Positions 45,504-56,161 of a stretch of 64,000 bases of DNA are shown piece after piece. The translations under genes were made by a program, and so were the position numbers. Source of the stretch: Xenorhabdus eapokensis. Its GTDB lineage: Bacteria; Pseudomonadota; Gammaproteobacteria; Enterobacterales; Enterobacteriaceae. A model generated the notes under the pieces. That model ran no database searches. It had not been told where the DNA came from and worked only from the letters and a program-made list of their open reading frames with translations. Every line of letters starts with the position of its first letter. The stretch's first letter is position 1. The stretch covers positions 1-64,000 of the forward strand of contig NZ_MKGQ01000009.1 of the NCBI RefSeq assembly GCF_001908105.1. The letters are read 5' to 3'.

Positions 45504-45797
45504 TTAATGTTTGTATAGGGTGTTTCGTACGATTTTAATGATCCCTAATATGTTGATTATATGACGTGACCAGCGATAAAACTGCCTGGGATGGCGGAGT
45601 CCATAAAGAAGGGCAAGGCCAGAACCGATGGCAACATAGGGCTTAAAAGCAACAAGAGTTTGCCAAAACTTATCATACGGTTGTATCACTTCAAGCCAGT
45701 TCCGGCTATATGCAGCAATTAACTGTCGCTGTTGCTGGATCTCTTTTAATAGCTGCTGCTTTCGCAACTTCCGCTGGTGATAGCCCGATTTATTCAT
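45504..45797 (-). CDS. yqjK: YqjK-like family protein
   Basis: A 97-residue basic protein with an N-terminal coiled coil (residues 4-30, glutamine-rich LLKEIQQQRQ) and a possible weak membrane helix (YVAIGSGLALLYGL). It resembles E. coli YqjK in length, the SRNWLEVIQPYDKFW segment and position. Function unknown. The start at 45797 has GGATGA upstream and overlaps the end of yqjE by eight bases, so translation is coupled. Confidence 0.85.
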   Translation of the reverse strand: MNKSGYHQRKLRKQQLLKEIQQQRQLIAAYSRNWLEVIQPYDKFWQTLVAFKPYVAIGSGLALLYGLRHPRQFYRWSRHIINILGIIKIVRNTLYKH

Positions 45798-46191
45798 GAG
45801 AATCATCCTCCAGCATTTTGCGGTCAACATGCAATTGCGTTCGAGTTGCGTTAAGAAAGGTCAGTTTTCGAGCCTTTTTTATCGTCCATATTGCACTAAC
45901 TACGGCGAGGAGCAGTAACATTCCGGCCGTGATAGCGATTGCCGTTATTCGGTAGGCTGGATCAGTGGCCCAGAATATCAGCAGCAATAGGCACATCAGA
46001 CCAAAGCCCGCGAATAATAATGTCAATCCTACCAGCAGTAGCAATTGTATCAGTGTTGCGGTTCCCTCTTCCAACTCAACGGCAATGAGTTGGATACGAG
46101 TTTCAACTATATGAACAGCAATTGCTGCTACTCGCCGTACAGCATCAAATAGCCCTTTTCCAGGGCCTTTCGAGTGAGAGGATTGGGTCAT
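45790..46191 (-). CDS. yqjE: Phage holin-like membrane protein YqjE (actinobacterial holin-X family)
   Basis: A 133-residue protein with two membrane helices (about 46-66 and 76-99) and an amphipathic N-terminal segment, the YqjE/DUF1469 pattern. Its role is unknown; with YqjD it may tie ribosomes or DNA to the membrane. The ATG at 46191 has AAGGCG upstream. It overlaps the yqjK start and follows yqjD immediately. Confidence 0.9.
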   Translation of the reverse strand: MTQSSHSKGPGKGLFDAVRRVAAIAVHIVETRIQLIAVELEEGTATLIQLLLLVGLTLLFAGFGLMCLLLLIFWATDPAYRITAIAITAGMLLLLAVVSAIWTIKKARKLTFLNATRTQLHVDRKMLEDDSHE

Positions 46192-46192
46192 A

Positions 46193-46498
46193 TTAGCGCC
46201 TTGAAAGCAGAACGCCCAATACAACCCCAATTGCAGCACCTATACCGACACCAGCCCACGGATTTTCGCGAACATAACTATCCGCATGACCTGCAATTTC
46301 TTTAGTTTGACCTACCAGCTTCTCACTCGCTTCACTGAGCGTCATACGCGCATTTTTCAGCGTTCTTTCTGCCTTGCTGCGTAGTTTTTCCAGCTCTGCT
46401 TTTGAGTTTTCACTGGAGCTATTGAGGACTTCTTCTAGCGTATCTGCAAGAGATTGTAATTCAGCACGTAGATCTTCAGAGCTTTTCTTTTGTGGCAT
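46193..46498 (-). CDS. yqjD: Membrane-anchored ribosome-binding protein YqjD (ElaB family)
   Basis: A 101-residue protein: soluble helical region rich in Lys and Glu (residues 1-75) and a C-terminal tail anchor ENPWAGVGIGAAIGVVLGVL ending LSRR, nearly identical to E. coli YqjD. YqjD binds 70S/30S ribosomes in stationary phase and places them at the membrane; it is under RpoS in E. coli. It is first gene of the yqjDEK operon. Confidence 0.94.
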   Translation of the reverse strand: MPQKKSSEDLRAELQSLADTLEEVLNSSSENSKAELEKLRSKAERTLKNARMTLSEASEKLVGQTKEIAGHADSYVRENPWAGVGIGAAIGVVLGVLLSRR

Positions 46499-46659
46499 TT
46501 CCTGTCTCCTTAAATATACGATGGATGAATTTCAACCATAGACGCTTTTATCAGGAGATGAAAGTATGAATAGATGAAAAATTGTCACGGATTTACATTA
46601 AGTGATAATGTTTTTTGGCTGAATGACAGTGAACCAGACGAGTTTGCAGGAGGAAACAT

Positions 46660-47409
46660 ATGTTCCAGGTTACCGAATTTGAAAAAGTTTTAAGAACTGA
46701 TAACCCCCACTATGAGCGTATCCGACATAGTGAGTTACATGATGTCGTCAATCTGGTCAGTAGGGGGAATACTTTCCGGGTGGAACAGTTGGTATCAGTG
46801 ATGAGTAAAGTATCACCCGAACGGTGGAAGAAGTACTCAAAAACGAGGAGCTATTTGATCAGAGAATGCCCTAGGTTGCTTGAACTATTAGCTCCCAAGA
46901 TAATCGGATTCCATACACTCAACATGAGAAAAGGTGCCGGTGGCCACATTACTCACGATTTGATCTGGACGAGCAGTACTGGTGTATTGGAGGACCTAAG
47001 ACATAAAAACGTTCGTGTGCGCGAAAAGGTTTACTGGCAAGCCCCTGACGATAGTGTACAACCCTATGTGATCGAGGATTACCGTAGGCAGGGAAAGCAC
47101 TATGGTGTGGGTAATGCTGTCGAGACGCAAGGTTGGGTTGGTCGAAGCAGCGATAGCCATGATGCAGTCAGGCTATTTTCTCCTGATGTGCTGAAACTTA
47201 GAGATTCCGACGAAGTAGCGTTCGTGATGAACCAGACCTACCAGCAAACCAACGGTGCCAGCCAAAACTGGACCGATATTCCTCTCTGCTCCTATCGGAT
47301 TCTGCGAAGAGCAAAATGTATAGGTGAAAAAATTCAGTTTACCATCAAAAAGGAGAACATAATACTCCCGAACGATAGACTAAGTAATATGGTTGAGATA
47401 TCCAAGTAA
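46660..47409 (+). CDS. Protein of unknown function inserted between yqjD and yqjA
   Basis: A 249-residue, basic and probably cytoplasmic protein with no signal peptide or membrane helix. I do not recognise a family. Visible features: a Lys/Arg-rich N-terminal half (VSPERWKKYSKTRSYLIREC), a Gly-His-rich segment LNMRKGAGGHITHDLIWTSS, and a C-terminal part with several Trp and Tyr. The strong GCAGGAGGAAACAT just before the ATG argues that it is expressed. It uses rare arginine codons (AGG, AGA) much more than its neighbours and divides the conserved yqjA-yqjDEK cluster, so it was probably gained by transfer. Its partner genes are unknown. Confidence 0.7.
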   Translation: MFQVTEFEKVLRTDNPHYERIRHSELHDVVNLVSRGNTFRVEQLVSVMSKVSPERWKKYSKTRSYLIRECPRLLELLAPKIIGFHTLNMRKGAGGHITHDLIWTSSTGVLEDLRHKNVRVREKVYWQAPDDSVQPYVIEDYRRQGKHYGVGNAVETQGWVGRSSDSHDAVRLFSPDVLKLRDSDEVAFVMNQTYQQTNGASQNWTDIPLCSYRILRRAKCIGEKIQFTIKKENIILPNDRLSNMVEISK

Positions 47410-47484
47410 GCGTTCTGCAGTACAGTAGGACTGTCGCTGTGAGACAAAGATGAATAGATAAAGTTAGATGAACCAAAAGATCAA

Positions 47485-47521
47485 TTCCCTGTGGTATATT
47501 TCGCGACCATACCACAGGGAA
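47485..47521. terminator. Perfect 13-bp inverted repeat after yqjA and the orphan gene
   Basis: TTCCCTGTGGTAT (47485-47497) and ATACCACAGGGAA (47509-47521) with an 11-base loop. It lies between convergent genes, 20 bases from the yqjA stop. T-content after the stem is low on both strands, so it is likely a 3'-end structure with moderate termination. Confidence 0.55.
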
Positions 47522-47541
47522 ACTAAAGGGAAAATAAAACG

Positions 47542-48210
47542 TTATGATAGAGGTTTATTAGCGCGCTTTTTGCGCCAAATAACAGTCAGGCTGCCAATTA
47601 ACCCGATGAGCAATAGACACACAGGTAACAAAATCAAAAAACTCATCAGATATTCTTCATACTGGCGGAACAGAGGACTTTTACCAAGGGCATAACCTAA
47701 TGTTGTTAGAATAACCACCCATATGAACCCGCTAAGCCAATTGAATATTTGAAAACGTCCATTTTTTAGCCCAGCAAGTCCTGCCAGTGTTGGCAACAAT
47801 GTCCTGATAAAAGCGAGAAAACGACCTATCAGTAAGGCAGATAAGCCATGACGATGGAATAAGTTATGTGCGCGTTGATGATAATGTGCAGGAAGATGTG
47901 ATAGCCAGCCCTGAACTAATTTTGTATTGCCAAGCCATTTTCCCTGAAGATATCCGATCCAACAGCCGAGGCTGGCTCCGGTGGTGAGAATGACTAATGT
48001 TACAGGGAAACTCATGGTTTCTTTTGCAATTAAGACACCGACTAATATCAACAGGCTATCGCCTGGTAAAAAGGCCGCAGGTAATATCCCGTTTTCCAGA
48101 AACAGGATGGTAAATAGCAGTATGTAGATTACCCATACCAACGACGGATTAGCCAGTGTTTCGTAATCTTGGTGCCAGAGTGCATAAATAAGGTCTGTTA
48201 CAATTTCCAT
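47542..48210 (-). CDS. yqjA: DedA-family membrane protein YqjA
   Basis: A 222-residue DedA/VTT-domain protein, close to E. coli YqjA. Family motifs: FLENGILPAAFLPGDSLLIL, GASLGCWIGYLQGKWLG and IGRFLAFIRTLLPTLAGLAG with the essential arginines. DedA proteins are undecaprenyl-phosphate or phospholipid translocases linked to proton-motive force; YqjA is needed for alkaline and drug tolerance. The ATG at 48210 is preferred over TTG at 48213 by homology and the upstream AGGAA. Confidence 0.95.
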   Translation of the reverse strand: MEIVTDLIYALWHQDYETLANPSLVWVIYILLFTILFLENGILPAAFLPGDSLLILVGVLIAKETMSFPVTLVILTTGASLGCWIGYLQGKWLGNTKLVQGWLSHLPAHYHQRAHNLFHRHGLSALLIGRFLAFIRTLLPTLAGLAGLKNGRFQIFNWLSGFIWVVILTTLGYALGKSPLFRQYEEYLMSFLILLPVCLLLIGLIGSLTVIWRKKRANKPLS

Positions 48211-48631
48211 CAAATGTTCCTAAAACACGGATTAAGGATTAAATCTTACTTTTATGGTGCATTTATGGTTAATTTCTATTAAATACTTTGTAAGCAAAAG
48301 TTATTAATATCAGTTGTCATAAAATGATCTCGAAATCCCTTCAAGATGGCATAAAGATAGACTGGCACACTTTAACAAAATCAGCCGTATCGAGACAGAA
48401 GATTTTGGTAATGGATAGGGCTTTTAGTTGTGAATAAATGGGTTTTAGTCCAATACTATTAGATTTGGAGTCACAGGACATAGAAATGAGATGCCAGTCA
48501 CAAAGATGACTATGTGACTGGGTTGGCAATTGAACAGCTAAAGTTTCAAATTGGAAGAAAGGTATAGGAGACTGTGAATGTTTTCATATCACATACTTCA
48601 TGTATAGAAATTGTTATGAGAAATGATTTTG
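48211..48631. other. Gene-poor junction between the yqj cluster and the AT-rich island
   Basis: About 420 bases without a credible gene. A nine-base inverted repeat CCAGTCACA (48494-48502) / TGTGACTGG (48513-48521) forms a good hairpin but has no T-run. Short open frames show weak protein-like sequence that could be decayed coding DNA; I cannot assign it. Confidence 0.4.
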
Positions 48632-49246
48632 TTATATTAACTGTGAAATCATCAGCCACAAACCAATTATGGCAAGTGCTATACCTATAACCATATTTAT
48701 CGCTTTTTGTTTATTTAATAACTTTTCTCTTAATCTGTTGCTGGATAGAAAATAAGCAACAAAACTAAACCATATTAAATGAGAAAAAGACATAAATATC
48801 CCATACAAAATTTGGATGTATAATGGCGTTGAAGAACTTACAATTTGCGTGTAAACACTAAGTACGAATAAGGTTGTTTTTGGATTTAAGGCATTAGTAA
48901 AAAAACCATTCTTGAAAGAATCAAAATTTCCTATAATTTCTGATTTTTCACTATTATCAAAAGCAGTATTCTTACTTATGAAAGTATTATAACCTATGTA
49001 TATTAGATATAATGCACCTACGATTCTTATTATAGAGAAAAGACTGGGTGTTTGGCTTATTAATACTCCGATGCCAATAAGAGTATAAAAAACATGAACT
49101 AAGACTCCAGTAGATATTCCTAATGATGAGTAAATCCCAGATTTACGACCATAAATAAGACTATTTCTTGTTATCATGGCAAAATCAGCTCCAGGACTAA
49201 TAACCGCTAAAATAGTTACTGTCGCAATAGCAAATAATTCAATCAT
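48632..49246 (-). CDS. LysE/RhtB-family amino-acid exporter
   Basis: A 204-residue membrane protein with about six helices and the family start: VISPGADFAMITRNSLIYGR, the conserved SPG(A/P) motif after helix 1, then GVLVHVFYTLIGIGVL and ALYLIYIGYNTF. These transporters export amino acids or analogues by proton antiport. It starts ten bases after the stop of a 2-oxoglutarate dioxygenase gene, so it probably exports the hydroxylated product or protects from its excess. Both genes are much more AT-rich than the surroundings, a sign of transfer. Substrate cannot be told from sequence. Confidence 0.9.
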   Translation of the reverse strand: MIELFAIATVTILAVISPGADFAMITRNSLIYGRKSGIYSSLGISTGVLVHVFYTLIGIGVLISQTPSLFSIIRIVGALYLIYIGYNTFISKNTAFDNSEKSEIIGNFDSFKNGFFTNALNPKTTLFVLSVYTQIVSSSTPLYIQILYGIFMSFSHLIWFSFVAYFLSSNRLREKLLNKQKAINMVIGIALAIIGLWLMISQLI

Positions 49247-49256
49247 TTTATTACTC

Positions 49257-50021
49257 TTATTTTTTTCTGAAAGTTATTACAAGCATATCTCTTACTGCTT
49301 TTTTTTCTTTATCTTTTCTGGAGATAGAACTAACTCCATGAAATAGTTCTTTATCATTGAGCATTACCAGTTCAAAAGCATTTTTCATGGTGAAAGATAT
49401 TAACTTATTTTTATTCTTGTCATAAATAGTACTTTCGCCTCCAATACAATTTATTCTGTTTATGCATAGCATGAAAACATAATCTACACCATCTCTATGT
49501 ATCCCCTCTGGTGTTGGTTTTCCGATTTGACTATCTGTTACTTCAATTCTAAATTGATGAGTTTCTATATGCCAATTACCTTTTGGTGATAGTTCTGTAA
49601 ATAAATCATGTGATAAATGAAAAATACCTTGCATGATTTCACTTTTTATTATTTCGTCTTTTATTGGTTCATAATGCCTTTCTATATCTCCATTTAGATT
49701 GTTATAGTGTTTTGTTTGAAAGTGAGATTGATGAGGTTCGAGTGTTATTTCTTTTGAGTTAACATAGGAACTTAATGTTGAATATCTTCTTCTCCTATAT
49801 TGACCGCCGTCACCCATATACTTATCAAGTTCTAACTTATTCCAGCTGTTTACAAATTTATCAATATCAAATGATCGATTCTTTATGTATTTGTTTATTA
49901 GTTTCATAGAGTGATCAGCTTTTAGATATACAAAGTTATTATCTTTCATTTCTTTAATAATGTTTGTTTTAATCTCATTGGTTGTTATATTTTGATGATT
50001 GTTAGTTACATTAATAAACAT
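49257..50021 (-). CDS. 2-oxoglutarate/Fe(II) dioxygenase, free-amino-acid hydroxylase-like (2OG-Fe_dioxy family)
   Basis: A 254-residue enzyme resembling the L-isoleucine 4-hydroxylase (IDO) group. Iron ligands are H175 and D177 in PEGIHRDGVDYVF and H228 in ELFHGVS; R244 in KAVRDMLVITF should bind 2-oxoglutarate. The segment QYRRRRYSTL near residue 75 and the FEPI-like HYEPI are also family marks. Relatives hydroxylate free Ile, Leu, Met or Thr at carbon 4 or oxidise Met sulphur. The ATG at 50021 has GAGG upstream; an ATG at 50033 is second choice. It forms an operon with the LysE-type exporter. Very AT-rich; likely acquired. Confidence 0.88.
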   Translation of the reverse strand: MFINVTNNHQNITTNEIKTNIIKEMKDNNFVYLKADHSMKLINKYIKNRSFDIDKFVNSWNKLELDKYMGDGGQYRRRRYSTLSSYVNSKEITLEPHQSHFQTKHYNNLNGDIERHYEPIKDEIIKSEIMQGIFHLSHDLFTELSPKGNWHIETHQFRIEVTDSQIGKPTPEGIHRDGVDYVFMLCINRINCIGGESTIYDKNKNKLISFTMKNAFELVMLNDKELFHGVSSISRKDKEKKAVRDMLVITFRKK

Positions 50022-50574
50022 GTTGATCCTCATTTTTTATTTTGTAGAGATCGTTTTTATATATGAGTTTTTCCCTTATTGCAAGGCTGGTGTTTATACG
50101 CATTAAACTTCAAGCTGCAATTTACAACACGATATGAAACCTGATTTCTCCCCGCTTTGCGGGGAGATATTACATGCATATTGAAGTGAGATTGGTATAT
50201 ATTTTCCTATTCTGACAATAACTATTGTTATTATATCAAATCATCAAAATTTCAGTTGTTTTAGTGATGTAGAGGAATAACTATTTATTCATTTACAATG
50301 TGAACATTTTTAACTGATTATTTTTGATGGTTAAATGGTTTTAAATTGTTATTAAGTTGTGGAAAGTGATTTGCCTTAAAAAGTTAATGCATGTGCTAAT
50401 TTATTTGAAATGGCAAAGGTTGTCGTTTTGATCACATAAGTGTGAGTATTTTGTTACTAAGTGTTGATATTTTTGTTTGTTGGATTGATTATGGCTTTTC
50501 AAATTTTCTTGTCTTGAAAAAGTAAATATAAATACAGGCAGATTCATTAAGTATAAATATCAATTGGAAAGACT
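50022..50574. other. AT-rich intergenic region with a mobile repeat before sstT
   Basis: About 550 bases. It holds a MITE-like element (50095-50199) and, either side, very AT-rich DNA that must carry the promoters of the dioxygenase operon (left) and sstT (right). No further gene. Confidence 0.5.
50095..50199. repeat. MITE-like element with imperfect terminal inverted repeats
   Basis: The left end TATACGCATTAAACTTCAAG and the inverted right end TATACCAATCTCACTTCAAT match at about 17 of 24 positions. Inside is a strong nine-base hairpin, TCTCCCCGC and GCGGGGAGA with loop TTT (50147-50167). The end sequence resembles the ERIC ends elsewhere in the window, but the middle is different, so it is a separate or strongly changed family. 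Confidence 0.6.
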
Positions 50575-51819
50575 ATGGAAAAAAAACAAAAAGGCTTTGC
50601 ACACTATGTTATACGAGGAAGCCTCGTTACACAAATATCTATCGGTTTAATTGCTGGAATATTACTGGCATGGTTGGCTCCTTCTGTGGCTAAATCAGTC
50701 GAATTACTAGGGACACTTTTTGTAGGAGCATTAAAAGCGGCAGCACCTGTTCTGGTATGGGTATTGGTTATGTCCGCGATTGCAAATTATAAAGCAGGCC
50801 AAAAAAGTAGCATTCGTCCCATACTGTTCCTATATCTTTTAGGAACTTTCTTGGCAGCGATTGTAGCTGTAATTGGTAGTATGCTGTTTCCATCGACGTT
50901 GACGTTAGTGACCAATGATATTCAGATATTACCACCAGAAAATATTATTGAAGTTCTGAAAGGGATATTGCTCAATATAGTAGCTAACCCCATTGATGCA
51001 CTTATCAATGCCAACTATATCAGTATATTAGCATGGTCAACAGGAATAGGTATCGCTTTACGTCATGGAAAAGAATCAACTAAATTTATAGTCCATGATC
51101 TAGCAGAAGCAGTAATGCAAGTTTTGCGTGTGATTATTCGTTTTGCACCTATTGGTATTTTTGGATTGGTATCTTCAACGATTGCAACAACAGGGTTTAA
51201 TGTTTTATTAGATTATGTGCAATTATTGTCTGTATTGTTAGGGTGTATGGTTTTTATTGCCTTAATAATTAATCCATTAATTGTTTTTTGGAAAATTCGT
51301 CGTAATCCTTACCCGTTAGTTTTTGCTTGCTTGCGTGAAAGTGGAATAACCGCATTCTTCACTCGTAGTTCTGCGGCAAATATTCCAGTTAATATAGCAA
51401 TGTGTCGTCGCATGAATTTAAATGAAGATACTTATTCTATTTCTATTCCTTTGGGGGCGATCATCAATATGGGAGGAGCCGCAGTGACGATAACCGTATT
51501 GACATTAGCCGCCGTGAATACGTTGAATATTCATGTTGATCTGCCAACCGCCATTTTGTTGAGCGTAGTTTCTGCTGTTGCTGCATGTGGTACTTCAGGG
51601 GTTGTTGGGGGGTCTTTATTATTGATTCCGCTAGGATGTAGTATGTTTGGTATTTCCAATGAAATAGCCATGCAGGTTGTTGCAGTGGGTATGATCATCG
51701 GTGTAGTGCAAGATTCTGTTGAAACTGCGCTGAATTCTTCTACCGATGTGCTGTTTACCGCAGCCGCTTGTCAGGCCGAAGAGTCTCGCTCAGCGGCTGA
51801 TCAACTGGCGCAGCGTTAA
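50575..51819 (+). CDS. sstT: Serine/threonine:sodium symporter SstT
   Basis: A 414-residue member of the dicarboxylate/amino acid:cation symporter family, same length as E. coli SstT. Family motifs: the serine-rich hairpin [20 protein letters not shown], the NMGG motif in [17 protein letters not shown] and the HP2 segment [20 protein letters not shown]. It imports L-serine and L-threonine with sodium. It is a single gene with its own promoter and a shared terminator with fadH. Confidence 0.96.
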   Translation: MEKKQKGFAHYVIRGSLVTQISIGLIAGILLAWLAPSVAKSVELLGTLFVGALKAAAPVLVWVLVMSAIANYKAGQKSSIRPILFLYLLGTFLAAIVAVIGSMLFPSTLTLVTNDIQILPPENIIEVLKGILLNIVANPIDALINANYISILAWSTGIGIALRHGKESTKFIVHDLAEAVMQVLRVIIRFAPIGIFGLVSSTIATTGFNVLLDYVQLLSVLLGCMVFIALIINPLIVFWKIRRNPYPLVFACLRESGITAFFTRSSAANIPVNIAMCRRMNLNEDTYSISIPLGAIINMGGAAVTITVLTLAAVNTLNIHVDLPTAILLSVVSAVAACGTSGVVGGSLLLIPLGCSMFGISNEIAMQVVAVGMIIGVVQDSVETALNSSTDVLFTAAACQAEESRSAADQLAQR

Positions 51820-51838
51820 TGGCGAATAGCGGGAATAA

Positions 51839-51877
51839 GAACGGTGATAATGGGTTTAGCATAAATTATCACCGTTC
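51839..51877. terminator. Bidirectional hairpin between convergent sstT and fadH
   Basis: Perfect 13-base arms GAACGGTGATAAT (51839-51851) and ATTATCACCGTTC (51865-51877). A modest T-rich run (TTGCTTTG) follows on the plus strand. It fits a terminator serving both genes. Confidence 0.75.
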
Positions 51878-51894
51878 TTGCTTTGAGATTTGAT

Positions 51895-54213
<2,319 letters not shown>

Positions 54214-54258
54214 TAGAAATAAGTGTGATAGAAATAAGTGTGATAGAAATAAATGTGG
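54214..54258 (+). repeat. Three tandem 15-bp repeats in front of the acetyltransferase gene
   Basis: Units TAGAAATAAGTGTGA at 54214-54228 and 54229-54243 are identical; the third, at 54244-54258, has two changes (TAGAAATAAATGTGG). The third unit runs into the ribosome-binding region, 12 bases before the chosen start. Confidence 0.85.
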
Positions 54259-54270
54259 GGGAATGTCATT

Positions 54271-54867
54271 ATGGGAAAAATAACCGATTGGGTTACGTTA
54301 ACCGGAAAAAGTGTGACTTTAGTACCTTTGTCACATGCTAGACATGATGAATTTGTTCGTTCTATTGAGGATGGACAGCTACATAAACTGTGGTATGCCA
54401 GTGTGCCTGATCCCGTCAATGTTCATGCGGAAATTGAACGTCGTTTAACCCTGCACGCCAAGGGCAGTATGTTGCCTTTTGCTGTTATCAATAATGCAAC
54501 GGGGATGGCAGTTGGTATGACAACTTATATGAATATCGATGCGAATATTCCCCGCTTGGAAATTGGCTCTACATGGTATGCGCATTCTGTCCAACGTACT
54601 GCGATTAATACGGAAGCAAAGTTTTTACTGTTGCAGCATGCATTTGAGGAACTGGAATGTGTTGCAGTGGAACTCCGTACCCATTTTTTAAATCATCAAA
54701 GCCGCAAGGCGATAGAACGATTGGGAGCAAAACTGGATGGTATTTTGCGTCATCACTTACGTGCCAAAGATGGTTCGATAAGGGATACTTGCGTTTATAG
54801 CATTCTGTTCAATGAATGGCCCGCCATTAAAACGCATCTTACCTGGTTAATGACGAAGCCACGTTGA
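54271..54867 (+). CDS. GNAT-family N-acetyltransferase (RimJ/RimL type)
   Basis: A 198-residue acetyltransferase of the Acetyltransf_3 type. The N-terminal strand pattern (GKSVTLVPLSHARHDEF), GMTTYMNIDANIPRLEIG, the HSVQRTAINTEAKFLLLQHA region that replaces the usual Q/RxxGxG/A loop, and ELRTHFLNHQSRKAIERLGA (strand 5 and helix 4) all fit. Substrate unknown; relatives acetylate protein N-termini, peptides or drugs. The ATG at 54271 has GGGGG upstream; an ATG at 54253 lies inside the tandem repeat. Confidence 0.85.
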   Translation: MGKITDWVTLTGKSVTLVPLSHARHDEFVRSIEDGQLHKLWYASVPDPVNVHAEIERRLTLHAKGSMLPFAVINNATGMAVGMTTYMNIDANIPRLEIGSTWYAHSVQRTAINTEAKFLLLQHAFEELECVAVELRTHFLNHQSRKAIERLGAKLDGILRHHLRAKDGSIRDTCVYSILFNEWPAIKTHLTWLMTKPR

Positions 54868-54897
54868 GTGTCGATTTGTCTTTTTTTCTGGTAGAAA

Positions 54898-55836
54898 TCA
54901 GGCGGTCTCCAGGGATGCCTTGATATTGTTTTCCAGATCATCCAGTAATTGATAGCGACGACGATATTCGGCGCGTTTTTTACTGGGGATCTCATCCAAA
55001 GATTTTCTTTCTATGAATGATGGCAGATGGAATTCATTGTTTTCCTTTCTGATGCCACTTAGCGATTCCCAGAAAGAATTGTAATCGGCCACCATCTGAT
55101 TTTTCTTTTTATGCCAATAACGGATGCTACGGTAGATATGAGTCTCGTTACTGGCTGCCAAGATCTGCTCACAATTCATATGATCGGCAAAACGACAAAT
55201 AGCCTCAATCAACAGGCGCTTAGGGAATAGTCCATAACACTCTTTAGTCGCATGGCGGATAATCTCCAGAGAATTATCCCCTTTAGTCGGCCCTTGTAGT
55301 GCACCAATAAAGAGTGTCTGTTTGCGATCAATCGTTAATAAAGTGAAGGCGCATTTGGCCAGAGTGACATTCTCTGCGGTAGTTATATAGAGAGAGAGTT
55401 CACCTTCTTTATTCAGGTTATCCAGTGCATCAATATATATCAGAAATGTTTCATTTTTTCCTTGAATGGTTGCCAGTAAATAATCATGAACATCAAAAAT
55501 CCGGCTAATAACAGTAGATTTTAACTGTTTGAATAATATTTGATAATGATCATTCAGGGCGCCGACAATCTGGTCGCGCTTAAAATTAATGCTTAAGTAT
55601 GGGCGATGTAATTTACAAGGCCAACTGGGTTGTTTTTTCAGAATATCCAAATAATGTGGCGTTCTGGTGATACCATTCAAAAGCTTTAATGTAGAAACAG
55701 GAGTCAGAAGACTGCGTAGGGCAAATTTAGCGCGATAGCTGGAGGAATGCCAATATACCCCTGGCATAGTACGTTTTCCGATAAGATCAGCAAACAGTTT
55801 CATTCCTGAAGGCGAAGGTTGTTGTAATTTACTCAT
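54898..55836 (-). CDS. VirK/YbjX family protein (DUF535)
   Basis: A 312-residue cytoplasmic protein of the VirK/YbjX family: conserved RPYLSINFKRDQIVGALNDH, GALQGPTKGDNSLEIIRHAT and LIEAICRFADHMNCEQILAA. Salmonella VirK/SomA and E. coli YbjX are PhoP-linked and involved in resistance to antimicrobial peptides and late virulence; the biochemical role is unknown. The gene stands alone, converging on the acetyltransferase, with an ERIC element just upstream of its promoter region. Confidence 0.88.
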   Translation of the reverse strand: MSKLQQPSPSGMKLFADLIGKRTMPGVYWHSSSYRAKFALRSLLTPVSTLKLLNGITRTPHYLDILKKQPSWPCKLHRPYLSINFKRDQIVGALNDHYQILFKQLKSTVISRIFDVHDYLLATIQGKNETFLIYIDALDNLNKEGELSLYITTAENVTLAKCAFTLLTIDRKQTLFIGALQGPTKGDNSLEIIRHATKECYGLFPKRLLIEAICRFADHMNCEQILAASNETHIYRSIRYWHKKKNQMVADYNSFWESLSGIRKENNEFHLPSFIERKSLDEIPSKKRAEYRRRYQLLDDLENNIKASLETA

Positions 55837-55869
55837 TAATATTCAAACTCAACAAAAATAAAAAATATT

Positions 55870-56011
55870 TATACCCACTGGATTTCAAGTTGTAGCACGG
55901 TGGCAAGGGAAAAAGTTCCCCAAGAATATAGCGAACTCTGTGTTTAAAACTACGTGACTAAGGGGAATGAACGTAGCTGACAAAGCTGTAACTTGAAAGG
56001 TGATGGGGATA
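55870..56011. repeat. ERIC (enterobacterial repetitive intergenic consensus) element
   Basis: A 142-bp palindromic element. The left end TATACCCACTGGATTTCAAG and inverted right end TATCCCCATCACCTTTCAAG belong to 27-base terminal repeats that match at 19 positions. The middle has ACGTGACTAAGGGGAATGAA, clearly related to the ERIC core AGTGACTGGGGTGAGC, and its inverted counterpart GTTCCCCAAGAATATAGC. It fills most of the gap between the VirK-like gene and the acetyltransferase at 56162. Confidence 0.85.
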
Positions 56012-56161
56012 GACAGGCTTCATTATATCATTGATTTATCAAAATCTACTCCAATGTTTACAAAATACGCCATTACTTTAAATTTATTTATTTTTTATAG
56101 TAAATAGTATTATTTATGTATTTATCTTATTTATATATATTTTTTTAACATCTTGAGGCTT

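Noticed and set aside
48341..48529. 62-codon frame in the gap after yqjA
   Set aside because: No ribosome-binding site or recognisable family; at most decayed coding DNA.
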